DNA of 5,071 bases from Desulfurococcales archaeon (GTDB taxonomy: Archaea > Thermoproteota > Thermoprotei_A > Sulfolobales > AG1): NCBI GenBank assembly GCA_026990885.1, contig JALXCO010000197.1:1-5071 (forward strand), given 5' to 3'. The position numbers and the translations under genes were made by a program. Each line of letters opens with the position of its first letter. The stretch's first letter is position 1. Below the pieces are notes generated by a model. The model did no database searches. It was not told where the DNA came from and was given only the letters and a program-made list of their open reading frames with translations. Shown here piece by piece: positions 1-5,071 of this stretch.

Positions 1-376
1 TTACGAAGGCCCTAAAGGAGGTCCTGGAATGCCGGAAATGCTTAGGGTTACATCAGCAATCGTGGGCTCAGGCCTAAACAATGTAGCGTTGGTTACTGAT
101 GGGAGATTTAGTGGCGCAACTAAGGGCCTCATGATCGGTCATGTAGCTCCAGAGGCCTTTGTGGGCGGCCCCATAGCTGTTGTTGAGGACTATGATGAGA
201 TACTTATAGATATACCGTCCAGAAAGCTGGATATTCTAGTACCTGAGCAAGAGATCTCGGAGAGGCTGAAGAGATGGAGACCTATAGAGCCAAGATATAG
301 GGAGGGTCTCCTATCTAAATACGCATCACTGGTATCGCAGGCTGATGAAGGAGCTGTAACCAGAGCCCGTTCATGA
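1..376 (+). CDS. ilvD: Dihydroxy-acid dehydratase family (IlvD/EDD), C-terminal fragment
   Basis: This is the 3' end of a gene cut by the left edge. The frame is open from base 2, upstream of the first ATG at 29, and begins with the conserved segment YEGPKGGPGMPEM, so that ATG is internal. About 124 C-terminal residues remain of a protein usually near 550. The strongest signature is VTDGRFSGATKG; its Ser (codon 110-112) corresponds to the serine proposed as the catalytic base in IlvD enzymes. It is followed by GHVAPEA, VGGPIA and the family's usual end (LLSKYASLV, then EGAVT). The Fe-S cluster cysteines would lie outside the window. In branched-chain amino-acid synthesis the enzyme dehydrates 2,3-dihydroxy-3-methyl acids to 2-keto acids. 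Archaeal members can also dehydrate sugar acids such as gluconate, so a sugar-acid dehydratase cannot be excluded from this fragment. The stop (374-376) overlaps the end of the convergent crotonase gene. Confidence 0.95.
   Translation, partial: YEGPKGGPGMPEMLRVTSAIVGSGLNNVALVTDGRFSGATKGLMIGHVAPEAFVGGPIAVVEDYDEILIDIPSRKLDILVPEQEISERLKRWRPIEPRYREGLLSKYASLVSQADEGAVTRARS
371..376. other. Palindromic TCATGA shared by two convergent gene ends
   Basis: The six bases TCATGA are their own reverse complement. On each strand they read TCA (Ser) then TGA (stop), so ilvD (+) and the crotonase gene (-) both end in Ser-stop on the same hexamer. There is no intergenic space, so any 3' UTR or terminator of one gene must lie inside the other gene's coding sequence. 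Confidence 0.95.
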
Positions 377-1114
377 CTCAATAAATCTCTTCATTAGATT
401 CTTGGCGTCTCTCTCAACCGCTAGTTTCGCTAATGAATCTATCGACTTCTCTAATAGATCTAGATAACCCAATACGGTTAGCCTCTTGATCTCTCTGCGA
501 GCACTTGCAGGTATTTTAGATATCTCATACACAATCTCTATGGCTTTATCTATAAGCATGGATCTATCATCCACAATAACATCGATTAGGCCAAGGTCTC
601 TGGCTTCCATAGCAGTAATTCTTCTACCAGTTAAAGCTAGATATCTAGCCCTCCTAAACCCGAATTGGCTCACCCCAATAGTAGCTAGTACGGGAGGAAT
701 CAAACCTATAAGTCCTTCAGGAAAACTAAACCATGCATCTTTAATTGCTACAGCGGAATCAACAATCAGCAGAAGCTCCGCCCCGCCACCAACAGCTAAG
801 CCATTAACTGCAGCAACAATCGGCTTGATGCATAGAGCTATAGACCTAAATACAGAGTAGATACGGCTAAAAAACTCCTTGGAGTCACTATAGTCCTTTA
901 AGCTATACATATCATAGATATCATCCCCGGAGCTGAATGCTCTCCCCGAGCCAGTTATAACTATACCTAGATAGCTATCCTCATCCATGCATACCCTATC
1001 TATAGCCTCTTTGATCTCAATCCACATGCCCCTATTTATAGCGTTTAGCTTCTCTGGTCTAGATAGCTGAAGTATCAGTACATTAGATCTGGATGTAAGC
1101 GATATGTAGCCCAA
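371..1114 (-). CDS. Enoyl-CoA hydratase/isomerase (crotonase) family protein
   Basis: A complete 247-residue crotonase-fold protein, slightly shorter than typical enoyl-CoA hydratases (about 255-260). Motifs run in the family order: RPEKLNAIN (19-27); GSGRAFSSGDDI (55-66), the first oxyanion-hole segment; KPIVAAVNG then GGGAE (97-113), the second; FPEGLIGLIP (131-140); LTGRRITAMEA (161-171). Glu113 and Glu133 match the catalytic pair Glu144/Glu164 of rat enoyl-CoA hydratase and keep the same 20-residue spacing, so hydratase chemistry (water addition to trans-2-enoyl-CoA in beta-oxidation or a related acyl-CoA pathway) is plausible. The usual G-A-G-G-T after IP is replaced by PVLATIG, so the acyl substrate is uncertain; an isomerase or specialised hydratase is possible. 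The start is TTG at 1114: an in-frame TAG lies two codons upstream and the N-terminal strand begins at the expected distance. No convincing Shine-Dalgarno is seen. The protein is cytoplasmic, with no signal peptide. Confidence 0.9.
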   Translation of the reverse strand: MGYISLTSRSNVLILQLSRPEKLNAINRGMWIEIKEAIDRVCMDEDSYLGIVITGSGRAFSSGDDIYDMYSLKDYSDSKEFFSRIYSVFRSIALCIKPIVAAVNGLAVGGGAELLLIVDSAVAIKDAWFSFPEGLIGLIPPVLATIGVSQFGFRRARYLALTGRRITAMEARDLGLIDVIVDDRSMLIDKAIEIVYEISKIPASARREIKRLTVLGYLDLLEKSIDSLAKLAVERDAKNLMKRFIES

Positions 1115-1187
1115 GGCCTAGCCCTATATATCTCAGTATTATGAAGAATATTACTTGATATAGATAATATAGGTTTGGTGGTGCATC
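1115..1187. promoter_or_regulatory. Divergent promoter region between crotonase and isomerase-like genes
   Basis: This 73-bp gap separates two divergently transcribed genes and must carry both promoters unless transcription enters from elsewhere. It is A/T rich, with several TATA-like blocks: TATATAT at 1125-1131, GAATATTA at 1146-1153 and GATATAGATAATATAG at 1157-1172. With an archaeal TATA element about 25 bp before the transcription start, the block at 1146-1153 would suit the + gene while keeping its ribosome site in the message. The A/T block near 1157-1172, read on the - strand, would suit the crotonase gene. Which block serves which gene cannot be settled by eye, and no clear operator palindrome was seen. 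Confidence 0.5.
1177..1183 (+). promoter_or_regulatory. Ribosome binding site for the TTG-started isomerase-like gene
   Basis: GGTGGTG lies just before the TTG at 1188. Either GGTG copy can pair with the CACC of an archaeal 16S rRNA 3' end, at spacings of 7 or 4 bases. It supports the unusual TTG start, as does the in-frame TAG at 1170-1172, which rules out a start further upstream. Confidence 0.6.
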
Positions 1188-2477
1188 TTGACCTCTATAG
1201 GGTTTGTGACTGTAGCATCCGCCGTTTCAGATATACAGAAGAGGTTTGCTAGAGAAACATACGATCATGTTAAGAAAACACTGAGCGATTATAGCGATCT
1301 GCTCAAATTCTACCCTATAGTAACCAGCTATAAAGATGCCGAGAAGCTGGGTAGAGAGATCTCTAGCGAGATAGACTATCTAATCGTGTTCGTCTGGAGC
1401 GGAGGCACCGATAGAATGATCCTTAATGTCGTATCAAACTCAAGGAAGCCAGCTCTCATATATGCTATGCCCACACACAACTCCCTGGCTTCTGTTAGAG
1501 AGGCTATAGCAGCATTGAGATATATGGGCATGGATGTAGCTGTAGAATACGGCACGTTATCCGAAGTGAAAAACAAGCTGGAACCCTTCATAAAGGCTGT
1601 TAAAGCATCCAAAATGCTTAAGGAATCCAGATTCGGGCATATAGGTGATCATGAGCATTGGATCCTGATTAGGAGAGACGAGAAAATACTTAAGGAGAGA
1701 TTGGGTCTAGAGCTGGTTAGGGTGCCGTGGGAGGAGATGCTTAATCTAGCGAAATCAATAAGCAGAGATAGCGTTGCGGATATAGTTAGCAAGCTTAAGA
1801 GCGAGTTTGGCAGGGTGAATAGAAGCGATGAGGACCTTGATAAAGCGGTTAGGCTCTATCTAGCTATGAAGGAGATAGCGAGGAAATATAATCTACACTC
1901 TCTCGCAGTTGAAGCCAGAGACATGCTTGATGAGAGCCTCAGGGATTGGGGACCATACCTAGGTGTTGCCCTAATGAGCGATGACGGCTATCCATCTGAC
2001 TATGAGGGTGAGCATGATGCTGTGATAACTAAACTCATAATATACTACTTGACTGGAAAGGTATCCTTCATGGCTAACCTAACGCAGATCAATAGAGAAG
2101 ACAACACTGTAATATTCTCCCACTGCACGGTTCCGACTAAAATGATCGATAAATCCAAGTCAGAGATCCTATCATACTACGAAACCGACAGAACAGTGGC
2201 TATCAGGGGCAAGCTTAAGGATGGAGAGAAGGTTACGTTTGCCAGGATAGGTGGTAAAGATCTAGATAAAATGATGTTTGGGACAGGAACAATAGTTAAT
2301 GGCATGATAGGTAGAGATGATCTATGCAGAACCCAGATACTGGTAAAGGTCGATGGAGACGCGATGGAGCTCCTAAACAAATCGCTTGGAAACCATATAG
2401 TTGTTGTGTATGGGGATATAACTAGATATCTAGAATACTTCTGCAGAATAAATAATATTGAGACGATTAAAATATGA
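1188..2477 (+). CDS. L-fucose/L-arabinose isomerase-like protein
   Basis: A 429-residue protein resembling the compact members of the FucI/AraA-like superfamily, shorter than FucI (about 590) or AraA (about 500). The N-terminal half looks like alternating Rossmann-type segments, with SGGTDRM (71-77) and KPALIYAMPTHNSLAS (87-102). The C-terminal half carries the isomerase-like core: GPYLGVALMSDDGYPSDYEGEHDA (255-278, shown by its key residues E275 and D277), then YYLTGKVSFMANLTQ (286-300) and VIFSHCTVP (308-316). In FucI the Mn ligands are a Glu, an Asp and a His; here E275, N297 and H312 appear to fill them, so the Asp seems to be Asn. Known relatives interconvert aldoses and ketoses in the cytoplasm, but the substrate cannot be told from sequence and isomerase activity is not assured. 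TTG is taken as the start because of the GGTGGTG element and the upstream in-frame stop. It is transcribed alone, between a divergent neighbour and a convergent operon. Confidence 0.65.
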   Translation: MTSIGFVTVASAVSDIQKRFARETYDHVKKTLSDYSDLLKFYPIVTSYKDAEKLGREISSEIDYLIVFVWSGGTDRMILNVVSNSRKPALIYAMPTHNSLASVREAIAALRYMGMDVAVEYGTLSEVKNKLEPFIKAVKASKMLKESRFGHIGDHEHWILIRRDEKILKERLGLELVRVPWEEMLNLAKSISRDSVADIVSKLKSEFGRVNRSDEDLDKAVRLYLAMKEIARKYNLHSLAVEARDMLDESLRDWGPYLGVALMSDDGYPSDYEGEHDAVITKLIIYYLTGKVSFMANLTQINREDNTVIFSHCTVPTKMIDKSKSEILSYYETDRTVAIRGKLKDGEKVTFARIGGKDLDKMMFGTGTIVNGMIGRDDLCRTQILVKVDGDAMELLNKSLGNHIVVVYGDITRYLEYFCRINNIETIKI

Positions 2478-2488
2478 TTTATTTTTAT
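2478..2488 (+). terminator. T-rich archaeal terminator of the isomerase-like gene
   Basis: TTTATTTTTAT begins directly after the TGA stop, with a run of five T in its centre and no hairpin before it. This fits the oligo-T terminators of archaea, which need no stem-loop. It would act on the + transcript only; the opposite transcript reads A-rich sequence here and has no equally clear stop signal. Confidence 0.6.
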
Positions 2489-2499
2489 CTATTCCTATC

Positions 2500-4191
2500 C
2501 TACCCATACTTGAACTTGACTCCATGACCCTCCCTCTCATGCCCAAACTGTATAACGTTTGGCGGCCCGATAACCCAGCAGGTTCCACATGCAACACATG
2601 CGACATGATCGAATCTCAGCTGTGCGTTAGCTATATCGCTCCACGTCTCCCTCAACGCCAGCTCTTCCATATTCTCTTTATCGTATGATCCCGATCTTTT
2701 AAGCTTCATGAGGTTGAATCTATATAGATCTTTAAACGACGCGAAAACACCCTTCCCTTCAACAACTATAGTGTAGCAGTTGACTGGACATGCAGGTACC
2801 CAAAGCTTTTTAGGATCGATATTGGCTAGCTCGTAATTGACCTTGATGTGGGAATATATCTTGTCTTCGTCGTATTCAAGCTTCCCTGTTAGATTCTGGA
2901 TCTTCTGTATAGCGTCTATATCATTCACCTTCTTATAGCTCCTTGCTGTGAACTCCTTACCAAAGACTTTTAGAGCTATCTTAGATCCTAAACCATATGC
3001 CAGCCAGCCTTCGGTTAGGTAGCTGTTGATTTTGTATCTATATACATCTTTATAGATTGGCTCAAGGAGATCTAGATAGATCATTAAGGTGGATTCATCA
3101 AAACTACCGTGCTTCCTGGCATACTCATATGTTTTAGCGGCCATTATACCTGTAGCTATGGCTCTTCTCATACCGTCTATTAGGGCTCCCAGCTTAACGA
3201 ATGATCCGAGAGCGTCGCCGGCAACCAGGAAGCCTGAGGTAAGAGGCTTCTCGAGGAGACATCTATAGCTTACCGGTATATTATGGGCCGAATACTCTAC
3301 AATCTCTGCATCCTCAAAGAGTTTTGATAGGTATGGGTGGCTGATCATTTCCTCAAGAACATCTAGGGGTTTACCTATAGTCTTTATATTGCTTTCTAGA
3401 GACCTAATCATTGAGTCTACCTTAACCACTAACCCGACAGAGAGTGTATCCTTGTTTGTGTATATGAACCCTCCTCCCCTCATTCCTTTCAGAAAGTCTC
3501 CCATTACCGCTATAGCGATTCCTTCATCGTCTTTTAATCCAAATCTTCTATTTATCTCGCCGGGATCCATCTTGAAGATCATTTTAACCCCATGATAAAC
3601 CTGGTCGGGCTTTAGGGGACCCCTTAATCCTGCCTTAATAACCAGCGTGCTGGTAACCCCGCTAGCGTCTATAACCAGGTCGGCATACGCCTCCTCTTTA
3701 TTTGTTCTGACCCCTACAACCCTGTCGTTTTCTATAATAAGATCCTCTACAGAGACTCCCGTAACTAGCATTCCACCTGCTTCAACAACTTTCATTGAGA
3801 ACCAGCGATCAAATTTAGATCTCAAAACAGTATAGTCATGGCCAGTATTTATGTTTCCATGTATAATTCTGCCAATAAAGCTCTCGTCGGGGAACTCAGC
3901 GACCCTATATCTATATTCCCCATCACTCCTTCTAGGCTCTTCCAGCACTACCAGCTTATACCTGCTTACCCTGCGTTCAAGGGGTGCCTCTTTTTCGAAG
4001 TTGGGTATCAGATCTATTAGACCATACCCATCAATATATGATCCATAGATCACTCCACCAGAAACGTTCCTCTGGCCAGGAACCCTAGCCTTCTCAACCA
4101 ACAGGACATCATAGCCTTTTTTAGCTAGATAATATGATGCTGCAGACCCAGCTAGACCAGCCCCAACCACAATTACATCATACTTATCCAT
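2500..4191 (-). CDS. fixC: FixC-FixX fusion: ETF:quinone oxidoreductase with C-terminal ferredoxin-like domain
   Basis: A 563-residue fusion that passes electrons from an electron transfer flavoprotein to membrane quinone. Residues 1 to about 430 are FixC: FAD-binding VVGAGLAGS (8-16), the FixC signature RNVSGGVIYG (41-50), GGGFIY (239-244) and FLVAGDALGS (321-330), the second flavin contact. Residues from about 445 are FixX-like, with ACPVNCYTI (467-475), ACVACGTC (531-538), IGP and the classic end GVKFKYG. Cys468, 532, 535 and 538 match the four [4Fe-4S] ligands of human ETF-QO (Cys561, 586, 589, 592). The interval between the first two is 64 residues against about 20-25 in E. coli FixX and human ETF-QO, so roughly 40 residues are inserted (about 484-524). 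Bacterial FixC and FixX are usually separate genes; eukaryotic ETF-QO is fused. No transmembrane helix is evident, so peripheral membrane binding is inferred. The ATG overlaps the etfA stop (TAATG), which implies co-transcription and coupled translation. Confidence 0.93.
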   Translation of the reverse strand: MDKYDVIVVGAGLAGSAASYYLAKKGYDVLLVEKARVPGQRNVSGGVIYGSYIDGYGLIDLIPNFEKEAPLERRVSRYKLVVLEEPRRSDGEYRYRVAEFPDESFIGRIIHGNINTGHDYTVLRSKFDRWFSMKVVEAGGMLVTGVSVEDLIIENDRVVGVRTNKEEAYADLVIDASGVTSTLVIKAGLRGPLKPDQVYHGVKMIFKMDPGEINRRFGLKDDEGIAIAVMGDFLKGMRGGGFIYTNKDTLSVGLVVKVDSMIRSLESNIKTIGKPLDVLEEMISHPYLSKLFEDAEIVEYSAHNIPVSYRCLLEKPLTSGFLVAGDALGSFVKLGALIDGMRRAIATGIMAAKTYEYARKHGSFDESTLMIYLDLLEPIYKDVYRYKINSYLTEGWLAYGLGSKIALKVFGKEFTARSYKKVNDIDAIQKIQNLTGKLEYDEDKIYSHIKVNYELANIDPKKLWVPACPVNCYTIVVEGKGVFASFKDLYRFNLMKLKRSGSYDKENMEELALRETWSDIANAQLRFDHVACVACGTCWVIGPPNVIQFGHEREGHGVKFKYG

Positions 4192-5071
4192 TACTCCTCA
4201 CCCCCGAGCTTTCTTTTTAAAGCATCATATAGCTTTGGTAGAGCTGTATATAGATCCTCTATAATTCCATAGTTGGCGATCTCGAATATAGGGGCTTTCT
4301 CATCTATATTTATAGCAACTATATTATCTGACCTCATCATACCCACCTTATGCTGTATAGCCCCACTAATGCCCACAGCAAGGTAAACTTTAGGTGATAC
4401 CGTCCTCCCTGTCTGCCCTATCTGAAGATCAGGAGTTATAATATCCCTTAACTCACTAACGTCAGCATGTATTAGTGCTCTAGATGCCCCTAAAGCGGCC
4501 TTGATACCCAGCTTTCTCTCTACCAGATCTATTATCTTATTAGCCAACTCAACAACCTCCAAGGGCCTTCCAGGATTGCCTTCGGCATCTCTAAGGATTC
4601 CGAGACCTAGGCTTATTATGAAATCAGCCTCAGACAGCTTCTCGCCTTTATCAACTACTTTCTCTAGCGATAGAACCTTTACTTTCGAGTGGTAGCTGGG
4701 GATTTTAGGTTCGTGCCTTATGATCTCCCCACTTCTAGATTTATCCTCCTTTAAAGGTTTAAAGTACCCTGGCCTCAATGAAGCTATTTGGGGTCTGTGC
4801 CTCGGTGTATATATCTTGGCTATCCTAGTTGCGAAGTCCGGCCTTACCTGGGCAAGTATGTTGCTGAATTTTTCCTTTAGCAGCCCGTGGAAAAAGTCCT
4901 CGACCTCGAAATCTATATTGTCTGTTGCGAGGCCTGTTCTCAGCCTATAAGCTACTCTTGGAGCTAGATCCCTTCCGAGCTCATCGGCCATGAATATGAA
5001 TGCCCAGGGCTTGTACTTGTTGACGATCTCAACAAGAACAGGTGTGTATGAAAGCGGGTTATAGTCCTTCA
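4191..5071 (-). CDS. etfA: Electron transfer flavoprotein alpha subunit (EtfA/FixB), N-terminus outside window
   Basis: The frame stays open to the right edge, 27 codons beyond the first internal ATG (4989-4991), through PVLVEIVNKYKPWAFIF, which belongs to the conserved N-terminal domain. That ATG is therefore not the start. Next come MADELGRDLAPRVA and LRTGLATDN, matching the family's GRDLAPR-A and TGL-TD motifs, then RHRPQIASLRPGYF. The C-terminal FAD domain holds GASRALIHADV, QIGQTGRTVSP (about 4424-4392), YLAVGISGAIQHKVGM and the closing APIFEIANYGIIEDL. About 293 residues are visible and perhaps 75 are missing. EtfA pairs with EtfB to carry electrons from flavin dehydrogenases, or from NADH in bifurcating types, to FixCX. 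EtfB is not seen; it could lie upstream, or be fused to EtfA as in Sulfolobales. The family's usual RPAFGGN reads RPDFATR here. The TAA stop shares one base with the fixCX ATG. Confidence 0.95.
   Translation of the reverse strand, partial: KDYNPLSYTPVLVEIVNKYKPWAFIFMADELGRDLAPRVAYRLRTGLATDNIDFEVEDFFHGLLKEKFSNILAQVRPDFATRIAKIYTPRHRPQIASLRPGYFKPLKEDKSRSGEIIRHEPKIPSYHSKVKVLSLEKVVDKGEKLSEADFIISLGLGILRDAEGNPGRPLEVVELANKIIDLVERKLGIKAALGASRALIHADVSELRDIITPDLQIGQTGRTVSPKVYLAVGISGAIQHKVGMMRSDNIVAINIDEKAPIFEIANYGIIEDLYTALPKLYDALKRKLGGEE
4196..4202 (-). promoter_or_regulatory. Ribosome binding site for fixCX inside the etfA 3' end
   Basis: Read on the - strand, GGTGAGG lies within the last codons of etfA (Gly-Glu-Glu), four bases before the fixCX ATG. 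Its GGTG part can pair with the CACC of archaeal 16S rRNA at a spacing of 7. Together with the TAATG overlap it supports the ATG at 4191 and re-initiation by ribosomes finishing etfA. Confidence 0.65.

Noticed and set aside
29..31. ATG near the left edge as the start of a small 115-residue protein
   Set aside because: The frame continues upstream with the conserved IlvD segment, so this is an internal Met of a truncated gene.
192..246. ATGATGA followed 45 bases later by CTGA, resembling the C and D boxes of an archaeal C/D box sRNA
   Set aside because: It lies within conserved ilvD codons, has no internal D'/C' pair and no terminal stem, and such short boxes occur often by chance.
486..860. 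Open frame of 124 codons on the + strand, antisense to the crotonase gene
   Set aside because: The - strand frame has a full set of crotonase motifs with both catalytic residues, while this frame gives a Ser/Ile/Leu-rich sequence with no recognisable domain. It is a shadow.
2458..2688. Open + strand frame spanning the isomerase end and the FixX domain, with a few cysteines
   Set aside because: It overlaps the end of one well-supported gene and the antisense of the Fe-S codons of another. Its cysteines arise from the complementary sequence and form no known motif.
4989..4991. ATG as the start of a 266-residue protein
   Set aside because: The frame is open through the edge and the preceding residues match the EtfA N-terminal domain, so this Met is internal.
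1..5071. Search by eye for CRISPR repeats, insertion sequences, tRNA genes and extended direct or inverted repeats
   Set aside because: Nothing beyond short recurring A/T motifs such as TATAG was found, and nearly all of the window is accounted for by conserved genes.

Overview
The window looks like part of a thermophilic archaeal chromosome, most likely a crenarchaeon (Thermoproteota). The signs are heavy use of ATA for Ile and AGA/AGG for Arg, TATA-like A/T blocks and a GGTG-type Shine-Dalgarno element, TTG start codons, a T-rich terminator without a hairpin, and tightly packed, partly overlapping genes. This is inference: no rRNA or other marker gene is present. There is no mobile element, CRISPR array, tRNA or extended repeat.

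Layout from left to right. (1) The 3' end of an ilvD-type dehydratase gene (+ strand, cut by the left edge). (2) An enoyl-CoA hydratase/isomerase (crotonase) gene on the - strand, whose end overlaps the ilvD end by 6 bp in the palindrome TCATGA. (3) A 73-bp divergent promoter region flanked by two TTG starts. (4) A + strand gene for an L-fucose/L-arabinose isomerase-like protein, ending in a T-rich terminator. (5) After a 22-bp convergent gap, a - strand electron-transfer-flavoprotein operon read from the right: the etfA/fixB alpha subunit (cut by the right edge) joined through TAATG to a 563-residue fusion of FixC (ETF:quinone oxidoreductase) and FixX (ferredoxin-like domain).

How the genes may work together. 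EtfA and FixCX belong to one membrane-associated electron-transfer complex. It takes electrons from flavin dehydrogenases (acyl-CoA oxidation) or NADH and delivers them to quinone, possibly by flavin-based electron bifurcation as in known EtfABCX complexes. The crotonase is a plausible partner of acyl-CoA metabolism. The isomerase-like protein and the IlvD-type enzyme could belong to sugar or sugar-acid metabolism, or IlvD to branched-chain amino-acid synthesis. Any functional link between the two halves of the window rests on proximity only.

The most notable points are the FixC-FixX fusion with about 40 extra residues inside its [4Fe-4S] domain, the isomerase-like protein with Asn at an apparent metal-ligand position, a crotonase with an altered active-site loop, and the Ser-stop palindrome shared by two convergent genes. 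No wholly new system is evident.
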